The notes under the pieces were generated by a model. The model made no database searches. It worked only from the letters and a program-made list of their open reading frames with translations, and was not told the DNA's origin. Of a DNA stretch of 64,000 bases, positions 1-8,413 are shown in pieces (positions within the stretch are counted from its first letter, which is position 1; every line of letters begins with the position of its first letter). The translations under genes were made by a program, and so were the position numbers. The DNA lies in assembly GCF_038181555.1 (NCBI RefSeq), contig NZ_JBBWUA010000010.1, forward strand, positions 46,494-110,493, written 5' to 3'. This stretch comes from Desulfitobacterium sp038181555. GTDB lineage: Bacteria > Bacillota > Desulfitobacteriia > Desulfitobacteriales > Desulfitobacteriaceae.

Positions 1-744
1 TTAACGAAAAAGATTGTCCGTGAACTCTTTCCGAAGCAAAGGTTCGAGGAGGTCATCGGGACGAGATTTGACATACCAAGAAAGCCTAATCCGGAGGGTG
101 CCCTCTTGATCAGTGATAGCTTGCAAATCCCGACTTCGGAGCTATTATTCGTGGGGGATACCGGGGTGGACATGAAAGTTGCCCAGAATGCCCAGATTCG
201 CTCTGTGGGTGTAACCTGGGGTTATCGAACCAGAGAAGAATTGGTGGAACATGGCGCTCAGCACCTTATCAGCGACCCCAGTGAACTGTTACAGTTATTG
301 AATGGAGAATATCAGATGAGAGTAGTTGAAATCAAAGGTAATGAACGAGAGGATGCCTTTCAAATTCGCAGAGAAGTCTTTGTTGAAGAACAGAGGGTTC
401 CTTTGCAGGATGAGTTCGATGAGTATGATGAGCCGGGAGCACCTGCCCGTCATATTCTTGTAGAGTATGAAAATAAGGCAGCGGCCACAGGTAGGGTACG
501 CTGGGTAGGAGATACAGCCAAACTGGAGCGGATATGTGTCCGTGCCTCTCTGCGAAAATACGGTTTAGGCAGTGTCGTTGTGCAAGCCCTAGAAAAAATC
601 GCCCAAGAGGAGGGCTTCCATAAGGCCAAGATTCATGCTCAGACCCAAGCCCAAAGCTTCTATAATAAACTAGGCTATGTCCAAGTATCTGAGGAATTCA
701 TGGAAGATGGGATTCCTCACATTGTGATGGAGAGGAAATTGTAG
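1..744 (+). CDS. HAD hydrolase - GNAT acetyltransferase fusion (5' partial)
   Basis: The reading frame is open from base 1, so the N-terminus lies outside the window. The first part is the C-terminal half of a HAD-superfamily phosphatase (Gph-like). It shows the motif IV region LFVGDTGVDMKVAQNA, which supplies the Mg-binding acidic residues, and a typical ending near HLISDPSELLQLL. Without a stop it continues into a GNAT N-acetyltransferase of the ElaA/YjcF type. That part has IRREVFVEEQRVP, an acetyl-CoA loop around RKYGLGSVVV and the C-terminal FYNKLGYVQVSEEF. An internal ATG at 315 follows GGAGA with good spacing, so the GNAT part could also be made alone. The substrate of either domain cannot be told from sequence. 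The alkA gene starts 1 base after the stop, so the two are probably co-transcribed. Confidence 0.8.
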   Translation, partial: LTKKIVRELFPKQRFEEVIGTRFDIPRKPNPEGALLISDSLQIPTSELLFVGDTGVDMKVAQNAQIRSVGVTWGYRTREELVEHGAQHLISDPSELLQLLNGEYQMRVVEIKGNEREDAFQIRREVFVEEQRVPLQDEFDEYDEPGAPARHILVEYENKAAATGRVRWVGDTAKLERICVRASLRKYGLGSVVVQALEKIAQEEGFHKAKIHAQTQAQSFYNKLGYVQVSEEFMEDGIPHIVMERKL

Positions 745-745
745 A

Positions 746-1339
746 ATGATTTTTCCATACGGCTTAAAAGAAATTGAATACTTAAAAGCTCAGGATCCGG
801 TTCTAGGGCAAGCTATTGACCAGATCGGCATGATTGAACGGGAGGTTACCCCACAGCTCTTTGAAGCCTTGATCTCCAGTGTGGTCAGTCAGCAGATTTC
901 TAAAAAAGCCGCTGAGACCGTATGGAACCGGCTGCAGACCCTCCTCGGAGAAGTCAATGCCGAACAGATCGACCGAACTGAGCTAGAGGCTATTCAAGGC
1001 TGTGGTATGTCCATGCGCAAGGCTGGATATATCAAAGGGATCGCTGAGGCCGCCCAGAGGGGTGAGGTGGATTTCGAGAAGCTTCCTACCCTAAGTGATG
1101 AGGAGATCATCAAATTATTGCCTGCTCTACCCGGAGTGGGAGTGTGGACAGCAGAGATGTTGCTCATTTTCTCCCTTTGTCGACCTGATGTGGTGAGTTT
1201 TAAAGACTTGGCCATTCGGCGGGGAATGATGAATTGTTATGGACTGGATGAGCTGACCAAGGAAACCTTTGAGCATTACCGTCAGAAATACTCGCCCTAT
1301 GGCTCAGTGGCTTCACTTTATCTTTGGGCCTTATCTTAG
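746..1339 (+). CDS. alkA: DNA-3-methyladenine glycosylase II family protein
   Basis: A base-excision repair enzyme that removes alkylated purines from DNA. At 197 residues it is the short, catalytic-domain-only form of the HhH-GPD superfamily. The helix-hairpin-helix is visible as LPALPGVGVWTAEML, followed by the catalytic Asp (about residue 154) in SFKDLAIRRG. The N-terminal ISSVVSQQISKKAAETVWNR is the usual helix of this family. It starts with ATG 1 base after the HAD-GNAT stop, so it is translationally coupled. No Ada-like regulatory domain is present. The gene ends just before a hairpin terminator. Confidence 0.85.
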   Translation: MIFPYGLKEIEYLKAQDPVLGQAIDQIGMIEREVTPQLFEALISSVVSQQISKKAAETVWNRLQTLLGEVNAEQIDRTELEAIQGCGMSMRKAGYIKGIAEAAQRGEVDFEKLPTLSDEEIIKLLPALPGVGVWTAEMLLIFSLCRPDVVSFKDLAIRRGMMNCYGLDELTKETFEHYRQKYSPYGSVASLYLWALS

Positions 1340-1448
1340 TGGAATGAAGTTCCTGAACTTTATACGATATATTCTTGATCTCTTCCAACTGTCCATGACC
1401 GTATAAGAAATAAAAAGCAGCCCTCTTTGTCAGAGAGTGCTGAGTATT

Positions 1449-1488
1449 AACTGCCGGCCAAGTTACTTGTCCGGCAGTTTGCTTCTTT
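1449..1488 (+). terminator. Intrinsic terminator after alkA
   Basis: A 9-bp stem AACTGCCGG / CCGGCAGTT (1449-1457 and 1471-1479) carries an inner CAAG-TTA-CTTG extension. It is followed by a T-rich stretch. It lies between alkA and the convergent DUF2922 gene and could serve both strands. Confidence 0.7.
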
Positions 1489-1531
1489 GGCATATTACAT
1501 GGGAATTAGTTGCCAATACAGTCAGTTAAGC

Positions 1532-1765
1532 TTAGGGCGCGTCAAAAAGGTCGTTTGTTGTTGTATCTATAATTTTGACATCCCTTGTTCCTGTAAGAGC
1601 ACCGCCGGACGTAAAGAAAATATCGCTACTGACAATCGTATCCATAACGGTTAGGACCTCAGCTTGGGTTAGGTCTTCCCGAGGGTTGGAAATTGTAATC
1701 GAAAATGCTTGACCGCCAACAGTGGAGAAACTTAATCGTGCCACTTTGCTTGTGGTGATAGCCAT
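1532..1765 (-). CDS. DUF2922 family small protein
   Basis: A 77-residue protein of the Firmicutes DUF2922 family, recognised from the pattern ARLSFSTVGGQAFSITISNP followed by a short helix (EVLTVMDTIVSSDIF). The function of the family is unknown. The ATG is preceded by AAGGGAGG at good distance. It lies 34 bases downstream of a DUF1659 gene on the same strand. These two families are commonly found as a pair, so the call is supported by context. No signal peptide, cysteine or catalytic motif is seen. Confidence 0.7.
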   Translation of the reverse strand: MAITTSKVARLSFSTVGGQAFSITISNPREDLTQAEVLTVMDTIVSSDIFFTSGGALTGTRDVKIIDTTTNDLFDAP

Positions 1766-1799
1766 GAACTTGCCTCCCTTCTCAAGATTTTATTTCTGG

Positions 1800-2024
1800 T
1801 TACTCATCGGAGAGCTGGAAGTTTCTACTAAGATTTACATCGATTACTGGGTGCAACGTCAAGCTAAATAAAGCCTGTGCCACATCATAGAGAGCTTGTT
1901 CCGAGGCATCATGCCGCACATTAGTTAAGCCTTTTTGTCTAGTTATTGGGGCACCGGCGGGAGTGGTCCCGCTCTGATACACAACGACTAGAGTAGAGGC
2001 CAGGGGTGTTGAAACAACAGCCAT
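1800..2024 (-). CDS. DUF1659 family small protein
   Basis: A 74-residue protein resembling DUF1659. It has an alternating hydrophobic N-terminus (STLVVVYQSG), a basic middle (ITRQKGLTNVRHDAS) and a helical tail. It is the first gene of a two-gene unit with the DUF2922 gene, with GGAAGGAG upstream of the ATG. Function is unknown for the family. The intergenic side of this gene faces the 40-bp palindrome at 2134-2173, about 110 bases upstream of its start. Confidence 0.65.
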   Translation of the reverse strand: MAVVSTPLASTLVVVYQSGTTPAGAPITRQKGLTNVRHDASEQALYDVAQALFSLTLHPVIDVNLSRNFQLSDE

Positions 2025-2133
2025 CGCTTTCGCTCCTTCCTTTTTTAATGACAGACCGCTTCAATGAAATCCGGCATGTCCGTATATTCTATGATTTCGC
2101 ATGTCCAATGGTTACGGTTTGAAAATATTAGGA

Positions 2134-2173
2134 CCTGTCCCAGAATGGACAACGTTGTCCATTCTGGGACAGG
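2134..2173. repeat. Perfect 40-bp palindrome
   Basis: Two 20-base arms are exact reverse complements with no spacer. The left arm begins CCTGTCCCAGAATGG (2134) and the right arm ends CCATTCTGGGACAGG (2173), with centre AAC|GTT. It sits between the divergent DUF1659 gene and the DUF3102 gene. No T-tract follows on either side, so it is not a classical terminator. It could be a dimeric-protein binding site or a mobile palindromic element; the sequence alone does not decide. Confidence 0.9.
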
Positions 2174-2247
2174 CCTTGATGAGATTTTCACTTTAGTCAG
2201 GTTACCGCCATATGATGTGATTAAAGGACAAGAGAGGATGGGGTAAC

Positions 2248-3132
2248 TTGAGCAATTTAAGCATAGAACGTACACCGCTGGTTATCGCAGCAGAGATAAA
2301 TACAATTAAATATCAGATGGAAAAGATCTTTCTCGCTCACGCTATCGAGATTGGGCGTCGGCTGAAGGAGGCTAAGGATCTACTTCCCTATGGGGAGTGG
2401 GGTAAATGGCTCCAAGAGTCGGTGAATTATTCCCAGAAAACTGCTGATCGATTTATGCTTGTTTTTGATGCCTACGGGAGTAATCAGTTTCCTTTAACCG
2501 AAGGCAATGGCGCACAAAAACAGGCACAGACACAAGTACAGGCTCAGGGAATGCCGAATTTGACTTCCTCGCAGGCCTTGATTCTCTTGGGGCTCCCGCA
2601 ACAGGATAGGGCCCAGTTCATGATCGATATGGATGTGGAAGGCATGAGCACCCGTGAGCTAAAAAAGGCGGTTGACAACTGGAAACAAACCCAAGTGGAA
2701 AAGGACCAAGCTCTTGAGGAACGGGATCAGGCACGGCTGAATAATGCGAATCTCCAGCAAGGACTGAACGAGGAAAAGGATAAAAACGCTGAGCTGGCAG
2801 GGGAACGCGATATGCTGAGGGCTGAGGTGGATCGCCTAAAGAAGGACAAACAGAAGCTTGAGCAGGATATAGAGAATAAACAGGCGGCCTATGACAAGCT
2901 TAAAGAAAGAATAGGCTACAAGAATATCGAAAAAATGAGTGTCAGCCTTACTGAAGCGTATAACAAGGCGGAAGCCAATAAAATTGCTTTCTTATACGAC
3001 AGTCTGGACAGAACATTTAAGGAACTAGCCTATGAGATGACTGGGTTAGCAGCTAAGAATCCGGAGGTGCATAGTATGTATAAAGAAAAGGTGAGAGATT
3101 TTCTACTCAAGGCCATGAAAGAGAAGTGGTGA
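2248..3132 (+). CDS. DUF3102 domain protein with long coiled coil
   Basis: A 294-residue protein. Residues about 5-80 match the DUF3102 pattern (AHAIEIGRRLKEAKDLLP, then YGEWGKWLQESVNYSQKTA). This is a helix-turn-helix-like domain often seen in plasmid, phage or integrated-element proteins. Residues about 150-225 form a highly charged coiled coil, and the last 60 residues are helical. The start is TTG with GAGGATGGGG upstream. The DUF3102 family has no settled biochemical function; DNA binding is plausible from the fold and is inferred here. It is transcribed away from the 40-bp palindrome, which may be its operator. It is a lone gene with no element neighbours in view. Confidence 0.7.
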   Translation: MSNLSIERTPLVIAAEINTIKYQMEKIFLAHAIEIGRRLKEAKDLLPYGEWGKWLQESVNYSQKTADRFMLVFDAYGSNQFPLTEGNGAQKQAQTQVQAQGMPNLTSSQALILLGLPQQDRAQFMIDMDVEGMSTRELKKAVDNWKQTQVEKDQALEERDQARLNNANLQQGLNEEKDKNAELAGERDMLRAEVDRLKKDKQKLEQDIENKQAAYDKLKERIGYKNIEKMSVSLTEAYNKAEANKIAFLYDSLDRTFKELAYEMTGLAAKNPEVHSMYKEKVRDFLLKAMKEKW

Positions 3133-3317
3133 GCGAGTTGGATACCTGACGTATTAATGCTGTCTCGTGTCTGGGTAGAAATATGCTACCAGCGCCTCGT
3201 ATTGATCTTGTGCCGACAGGCAGGTATCCATGAGATATCCCTTTTCTACTTTGAATCCTTTGAGCCCACGGTAATAAAACAACGTATGCTCGTGAGCAAT
3301 GATAAAAATTTAAAAGA

Positions 3318-3342
3318 GGTGGTTCCCATAAGTGGAACCACC
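3318..3342 (-). terminator. Terminator of the coat-like gene
   Basis: Stem GGTGGTTCC / GGAACCACC with a 7-base loop. On the minus strand it is followed by CTCTTTTAAATTTTT. It lies 10 bases past the stop of the His-rich small protein. Confidence 0.75.
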
Positions 3343-3351
3343 CCAGGTTAT

Positions 3352-3582
3352 TTATCCTCTAGAACGACGGGTAGGGAGATTCTCGGTGAAGGTCTGCTGT
3401 TGAACGGGTGCTTGTTGAACATTTAAGAATTGAGTGCTCTGTTGAACGGCATAAGGGGGGCGAGCAAAGCTCTGAGTTGGTTGAACGTTGTAGAGTTGAG
3501 CGTGTTGGCCGTGTTGGCCGTGTTGGCCGTGTTGGCCATGATGGCAGGGATGGGGGACGCAGCATTTGTTAAAAAGATGCAT
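3352..3582 (-). CDS. Small His-rich protein, putative CotD-like spore coat protein
   Basis: A 76-residue protein. The N-terminus has CCVPHPCHH followed by four or five copies of the tripeptide GQH, encoded by a 9-base tandem repeat. The rest is Gln/Val rich (FLNVQQAPVQQQ). Small proteins with N-terminal Cys/His clusters and low-complexity tails are typical of spore coat CotD/inner coat proteins. That assignment is inference, and a metal-binding role is the main alternative. GAGGAG lies 9 bases before the ATG, and a strong terminator follows. It is monocistronic. Confidence 0.55.
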   Translation of the reverse strand: MHLFNKCCVPHPCHHGQHGQHGQHGQHAQLYNVQPTQSFARPPYAVQQSTQFLNVQQAPVQQQTFTENLPTRRSRG

Positions 3583-3736
3583 TAAGATTCACTCCTCTAT
3601 TCAAAATAAGATGAACTCAAAAAATCAGTTCCTTCTAGTGGCAATATATGGAAATATATCCTCTTGGAAAGTTGACCACCGTGATTATTTTGGATAGGAT
3701 AGTAGAAACCCTGTAAAACTCAAACCAAGGAGTGAG

Positions 3737-4087
3737 ATGATGAAGAAAGTATTTTGGTATCTGATTGCTTTTTTACTAGGAATATTGCCTGGATTCTTTA
3801 TTGTTTTTAACTCAGTCTTTTCCGACCCCAGCGGCAACATCTCGGAGCGACTCGTTACCTATCTGTTGGTGATTGTGTCCTTTGGAGTTCTAGGCTTCTT
3901 ATTGGGACGTACTCGGGAAAACCCATGGATGATGGGGACGATGCTCAGTTTGTTTTCGATAATTATTCTCGTTTTCTATCTATTCAAGGAACCGGGTTCA
4001 CTGCTGTTGATCCTTAGTTATTTAGTACTCACCTTTGTATCATCCTATCTAGGTGCAAAATTGGGGGTTCCGAAAGCAAAAGGTTGA
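3737..4087 (+). CDS. Small integral membrane protein, unknown function
   Basis: 116 residues with four predicted membrane segments (about residues 5-25, 41-60, 67-84 and 88-107) and short polar loops. No motif of a known transporter or enzyme is seen. AAGGAG lies 4 bases before the first of two consecutive ATG codons (3737, 3740); the second has the better spacing. It is located between the coat-like gene and aspartate kinase, with no obvious operon partner. Confidence 0.65.
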   Translation: MMKKVFWYLIAFLLGILPGFFIVFNSVFSDPSGNISERLVTYLLVIVSFGVLGFLLGRTRENPWMMGTMLSLFSIIILVFYLFKEPGSLLLILSYLVLTFVSSYLGAKLGVPKAKG

Positions 4088-4172
4088 AATTGCATCTTGT
4101 TGGTGGATAGTGACTGTATTATAATAATGGATATTGTTATTTAACAGTGATCTTAATCTGATGAGGTGTTTT

Positions 4173-5555
4173 ATGTTAACGGTAGAAAAAATCGGGGGTA
4201 CTTCGATGTCCCAATTTGGGGATGTTTTGAAAAACATTATTGGGGAACCGGGTTCACAGCGTTTTAGCTTTGGCAGAGTATATGTTGTCTCTGCCTACTC
4301 TGGTGTAACCAACAAACTTTTAGAGGATAAAAAGACCAAGGCTCCGGGAATCTATCGCCATTTTATCGGCGGAGAAGATTGCGAAGAAGCATTAAATCTA
4401 TTATTGCAGGATCTACTTAAGGTTAATGAAGGATTCATTAGCATTGGTTTAGATTATGAAGTGGCTAAGGAGTTTTTAACCGAACGAATCAATCAGACCA
4501 AATCCTATTTGCATAGTATGCATGAGATTATTTCCTCAGGTTATGTGGATCGGGAGAATATATTCTCAGCAGCTCGGGAGCTTTTGGCTTCACTAGGAGA
4601 GGCTCATTCGGCTTTTAATTCCGTCAACATCCTGCAAAATCGCGGGATACCCGCTCGACTTGTGGACTTAACGGGTTTTCGTGATTCCCGCCAATTGACT
4701 ATTGAGGAGCGGATTACAAAAGCCTTTAGAGATGTGGATCCCTTCAAGGAGATCGTCATCGTCACCGGATATACCAAGGGCAAAGAAGGCATTATGCGTC
4801 AATTCGAGAGGGGCTATTCGGAGATCACTTTCTCACGAATCGCAACTCTTCTCCAAGCAGACGAAGCCATCATTCATAAAGAGTTCCACTTATCATCTGC
4901 CGATCCCAAGATTGTGGGCGTGGGGAAAGCTATTCCTGTAGGTCGTACCAACTATGATGTAGCTGACCAGCTGGCAGATATCGGTATGGAAGCCATCCAT
5001 CCTAATGCATCGAAGCCTTTGGAAATGGCGGGAATCAATCTGCGTCTGAAGAACACCTTCGAGCCGGACCATCCGGGGACATTGATATCCAAGGATTATA
5101 TTGGCCCCGAAGCAAAAATTGAGATTATTGCCGGATCGGACAAGGTTGTGGTGGTGGAAATCCATGACTCCTTAATGGTCGGGGAAGCAGGTTACGATAA
5201 GCGGATCATGGAGATGTTCATGGAGCATTCCATAAGCTATATCATGAAAGCTACCAACGCCAATAGTATCTCCTTGGTGATCTGGGAGCACGATTTGGCC
5301 GAGGATTTGGTTTCCGAGTTGAAGGAGGCATACCAAACCGTCACCGTTCTACCTGCAGCCATCGTCTGTGTGATCGGTTCCAATATTGCTGTTCCTAATA
5401 TTTTGGCACGGGCTACAGGTTCCTTAGCTAGAAATCATATCAACGTGAACTGCGTGTCTCAATCTCTCCGTCAGGTGAATATGCAATTTGTCATTGACCG
5501 GGATAAGTACACCAATGCAATTTACCATCTGAATGAAGATTTGTGCGTAGGTTAA
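4173..5555 (+). CDS. Aspartate kinase (Ask_Ect-like group)
   Basis: Phosphorylates L-aspartate with ATP, the entry step to lysine, threonine, methionine and diaminopimelate. The protein starts at the ATG at 4173 (GAGGTG upstream) with VEKIGGTSMSQFG, the variant of the KFGGTS nucleotide loop seen in the ectoine-type aspartokinase group. A kinase domain follows (residues about 1-300), then two ACT-type regulatory regions (about 320-460) ending near SLRQVNMQFVIDRDKY. At 460 residues it is full length. It stands alone rather than with ectoine or lysine genes, so its specialised pathway is not visible. A long terminator follows. Confidence 0.85.
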   Translation: MLTVEKIGGTSMSQFGDVLKNIIGEPGSQRFSFGRVYVVSAYSGVTNKLLEDKKTKAPGIYRHFIGGEDCEEALNLLLQDLLKVNEGFISIGLDYEVAKEFLTERINQTKSYLHSMHEIISSGYVDRENIFSAARELLASLGEAHSAFNSVNILQNRGIPARLVDLTGFRDSRQLTIEERITKAFRDVDPFKEIVIVTGYTKGKEGIMRQFERGYSEITFSRIATLLQADEAIIHKEFHLSSADPKIVGVGKAIPVGRTNYDVADQLADIGMEAIHPNASKPLEMAGINLRLKNTFEPDHPGTLISKDYIGPEAKIEIIAGSDKVVVVEIHDSLMVGEAGYDKRIMEMFMEHSISYIMKATNANSISLVIWEHDLAEDLVSELKEAYQTVTVLPAAIVCVIGSNIAVPNILARATGSLARNHINVNCVSQSLRQVNMQFVIDRDKYTNAIYHLNEDLCVG

Positions 5556-5586
5556 GTTTAAAATTAAGGTTTAAGTGCGTTAATAC

Positions 5587-5635
5587 AAAAGGCCGTTGCA
5601 AACGAACTAGAATGTTCGCAAGCAACGGCCTTTTT
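5587..5635 (+). terminator. Strong bidirectional terminator
   Basis: Stem AAAAGGCCGTTGC / GCAACGGCCTTTT (5587-5599, 5622-5634) with an inner CGAAC/GTTCG stem. It is shared by aspartate kinase (+) and the convergent flavoprotein gene (-). Confidence 0.9.
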
Positions 5636-5641
5636 GAATCC

Positions 5642-7267
5642 TTAGATTTTCTTTAGTTCAAACATATGATTGACTGCTCGATATGCCCCATAAGATCCTG
5701 GTCCAATGGAAGATCCAGCACCTGGATAAGCACCACCCAGAGGATTCGTTGCGCTAGTACCACTAGCATAGAGACCTTTAATGGGATTCCCATTAACATG
5801 AAGGACTTGGAAATCGGTATTAACCCGTAGTCCACCCCGGGTTCCGAGAGAAGAGGTGGTTAAGCGAGCAACATGATAGGGTGCGGTAATTTTTCCTAGG
5901 CAACGATTTTTAAGGTCGTTTGCAGCTACGTTGTTATTTTCATAAACCCCTGCGCCACGGCCAAAGTCTTCATCCACGCCAGTTTCGCAGAAGGTATTAA
6001 AACGTGCCACTTCATCTTTAAGAGCTACCGCATCAATGCCATAGTGCTCAGCTAAGGCGTCTAGTGTATCAAAGCTTTCTACAAAATCAGGTTTTTCTTC
6101 TTTGCCCATGGGCCAAGGTTTTCCGAGCTCTTTAAACCCTTCAGAGAAAATTACGAATCCTGGAATGTTGGCAAATGCAAAAGTCTTCATATCATAAGCA
6201 GAGAAGACTTCTTTCATAGTGCCATAGCAATGGGATTCATTAGCAAAGCGACGACCACGCTTGTTGACGATCATGGAGTAAGGAGCGAAGGGTCCCCAAG
6301 TCCAAAGGGTTGTACGGTCACGTTCGGTAGCATCTTTAGGAACATAAGCCATACCACCATGGGTTTGGGTCATGCACTCAAGGTCAGCTCCGATAGTCAT
6401 ACCCATTTTAATAGCATCGCCGGTGTTTGTTTTAACAACCATGCTACCATGTATTGGGGTGCGTAAGAACCTGCGGCACATATTTTCATTACGGTCAAAG
6501 CCACCAGCAGCCATGAGTACCCCAGTTTTTGCATGGACTTTGATTTCCCCGCTGGCAGTTTTTGCTTTAACACCGATAACAGCTCCGGCATCATCGAGAA
6601 TCAGCTCAGTTACTTCGGTTTCGAGAAGAATTTTTGCACCGCCTTTTTCAAGTTCGGGTTTGTAGATTTTTTCCCAGAGATCGATAGCAGGAAGGGGGCC
6701 ATCTCCGTCGAGATTCTTCCATTGCATGCAACGACGACGATCATCTTGATGGAAGGGGAGTTCGTAAAAGTCCCCTTTACCAGAGTTAGCAACAAATTGG
6801 TATCCCCAGTCTTTTTCGACGTTTTCAAATACTTTGGGAGCATTGCGAATGTAGTCAAGCTTTTGATCATCTGTTGTGTCACCATATACATCGGCTTTTC
6901 GCAAATATTCGAGGACCTCTTCTTCAGAGAAGTCAGCACCAAGATCCCCAGTGCCTAATTTATGGTTACGAGGTACCCACATGGTGTTACCACCGGACAT
7001 AATAGTCGTTCCGCCAATTGAACCCGCTTTTTCGAGAATAATAACACTTTTGCCATTACGAAGTGCTTCAACAGCCCCGAAAACACCAGTACCTGAGCCT
7101 ACAAGTACCATATCTGCCTCATGATCCCATGTGATTGCATCAGTTGATTTTCCAGCATCAGATGCACCAGATGCAGTGCTGCAACCGGTTAAGGTTGCTG
7201 CTACAAGTGCAGTTGTCCCAAGTGCAGCCTTCGATAAGAAACTACGGCGATTCATTGAGTTACTCAT
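5642..7267 (-). CDS. Tat-exported FAD-binding fumarate reductase-like flavoprotein
   Basis: A 541-residue flavoprotein of the fumarate reductase/3-ketosteroid dehydrogenase superfamily. The N-terminus carries a twin-arginine signal (MNRRSFLSKAALG). It ends with LTGC, a possible lipobox, so it may be anchored outside the membrane. The FAD-binding fold follows (MVLVGSGTGVFGAVEAL, then GSIGGTTIMSGG), and the C-terminal FAD contact is NPLGGAYPGAGSSIGPG. No heme-binding CxxCH motifs occur in this subunit, so electrons must come from another membrane or cytochrome partner. The substrate is unknown; such proteins reduce activated double bonds. It is divergent from a LysR regulator, which probably controls it. 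Confidence 0.85.
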   Translation of the reverse strand: MSNSMNRRSFLSKAALGTTALVAATLTGCSTASGASDAGKSTDAITWDHEADMVLVGSGTGVFGAVEALRNGKSVIILEKAGSIGGTTIMSGGNTMWVPRNHKLGTGDLGADFSEEEVLEYLRKADVYGDTTDDQKLDYIRNAPKVFENVEKDWGYQFVANSGKGDFYELPFHQDDRRRCMQWKNLDGDGPLPAIDLWEKIYKPELEKGGAKILLETEVTELILDDAGAVIGVKAKTASGEIKVHAKTGVLMAAGGFDRNENMCRRFLRTPIHGSMVVKTNTGDAIKMGMTIGADLECMTQTHGGMAYVPKDATERDRTTLWTWGPFAPYSMIVNKRGRRFANESHCYGTMKEVFSAYDMKTFAFANIPGFVIFSEGFKELGKPWPMGKEEKPDFVESFDTLDALAEHYGIDAVALKDEVARFNTFCETGVDEDFGRGAGVYENNNVAANDLKNRCLGKITAPYHVARLTTSSLGTRGGLRVNTDFQVLHVNGNPIKGLYASGTSATNPLGGAYPGAGSSIGPGSYGAYRAVNHMFELKKI

Positions 7268-7444
7268 TTTACATCTTCTCCTTTACCACTTTCGCAGAGT
7301 TAAACTACTTTTAGTCTTTTTTCTACACAATCTACCTAGATTGTACAAAACTTTACAATTTACATGATAACAATTATAATTATTAAGTACAAACAAATCA
7401 ATTTTGCAATATTGCAACTTTCAGTTGAAGGTCGGTGGGTAATA

Positions 7445-8353
7445 ATGGATATTAGACAGATTCATTATTTTGTTGAAACAGCAAAATACGGAAGCTTTTC
7501 CCGTGCCGCTAAAGGATTATTTGTTTCTCATCAGGCTCTTAGTAAATCCATTAGCCTATTGGAGAAGGAGTATCAATGTCAACTTTTTATTCGCATGAAT
7601 AATCGCTTGGTCCTTTCTGATGCAGGTCAGCAAGCTTTACCCCGTGCTAAGAAGCTGTTAGAGTCTTATCGTGAGCTTGATCATTCCTTCAAGAAGTTAG
7701 CAGAGGCTGAGAAGGGGGTTTTTAGGGTGGCGGTTGCCCATAATGTGCTGACTCTTCTCAAGATCGATATGTTTAATGAGTATAGTCTTAAGTATCCGCA
7801 GCTCAAGCCGGATTTTATAGAATTACCTGACAAAATCGTGGATATCTATATAGAAGCGGACCAGGTTGACGTTTGCTTTAATATCAACACCTTGCCTAAC
7901 CAAGAGGACTATGAATCGATCTTGCTTTTGGAAAGCGAGCTTTGTGTTTTTGATACTAAAGAGGAACAGCACTCAAAAGGTGGGAATTTTGCCCAATTAG
8001 AGGAATTGAAGAATAAGAAAATTGTGATGCAGGGTGATTGGTATAAAGCCTTTGATATCCTGATGAAGGATGCCCAGGCTGAACAAATTGGCTTGAATGA
8101 TGTTTTAAAAACTGCGGATACGGCACTAACAGTGGAAATGATGTCTTTACCTGGATATGTATCAGTGGCTCCCTATGCCTTTTTTGGTATACGCAAGAAT
8201 TGTTGCGAAAGGGCAGTACCTTTTAGGCCTTCTCTCCCTTGGAATGTTTATCTGAGCTATAAGAAGTATAAGGTGTTACCGAAACCCGTCGAGAAGTTTA
8301 TTGATAATCTCAAGCGCAGTTATCCTGTGCAGAACCGCCTTGCTCCTAGGTAA
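7445..8353 (+). CDS. LysR-family transcriptional regulator
   Basis: The N-terminal winged HTH is clear: MDIRQIHYFVETAKYGSFSR, then a recognition helix with HQALSKSISLLEKEY. The effector-binding domain covers about residues 90-295. The chosen ATG at 7445 begins the canonical LTTR N-terminus; the reading frame is open 27 codons further upstream, but that extension is not family-like. It is transcribed divergently from the Tat flavoprotein with about 180 bases between starts. This is the standard layout for LysR control of the neighbour and itself, so I infer it senses a substrate of that flavoprotein. It ends at a shared terminator. Confidence 0.85.
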   Translation: MDIRQIHYFVETAKYGSFSRAAKGLFVSHQALSKSISLLEKEYQCQLFIRMNNRLVLSDAGQQALPRAKKLLESYRELDHSFKKLAEAEKGVFRVAVAHNVLTLLKIDMFNEYSLKYPQLKPDFIELPDKIVDIYIEADQVDVCFNINTLPNQEDYESILLLESELCVFDTKEEQHSKGGNFAQLEELKNKKIVMQGDWYKAFDILMKDAQAEQIGLNDVLKTADTALTVEMMSLPGYVSVAPYAFFGIRKNCCERAVPFRPSLPWNVYLSYKKYKVLPKPVEKFIDNLKRSYPVQNRLAPR

Positions 8354-8359
8354 CAGAAG

Positions 8360-8408
8360 AGCCTGCGTTAAAAATCTTCAGACAGAAGATTATTGCGCAG
8401 GCTTTCTC
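8360..8408. terminator. Bidirectional terminator between lysR and RNA methyltransferase
   Basis: Outer stem AGCCTGCG / CGCAGGCT (8360-8367, 8396-8403) and inner stem AATCTTC / GAAGATT, followed by TTCTCT on the plus strand. It lies between convergent genes. Confidence 0.8.
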
Positions 8409-8413
8409 TATAG

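Noticed and set aside
2045..2275. Minus-strand frame of 76 residues covering the 40-bp palindrome
   Set aside because: It overlaps the start of the DUF3102 gene, has no ribosome site and its content is dictated by the palindrome.
3157..3426. Plus-strand 89-residue frame
   Set aside because: It runs through the terminator and into the coat-like gene on the other strand, with no ribosome site.
6533..6958. 141-residue plus-strand frame inside the flavoprotein gene
   Set aside because: Antisense shadow of a clear coding gene; no independent support.
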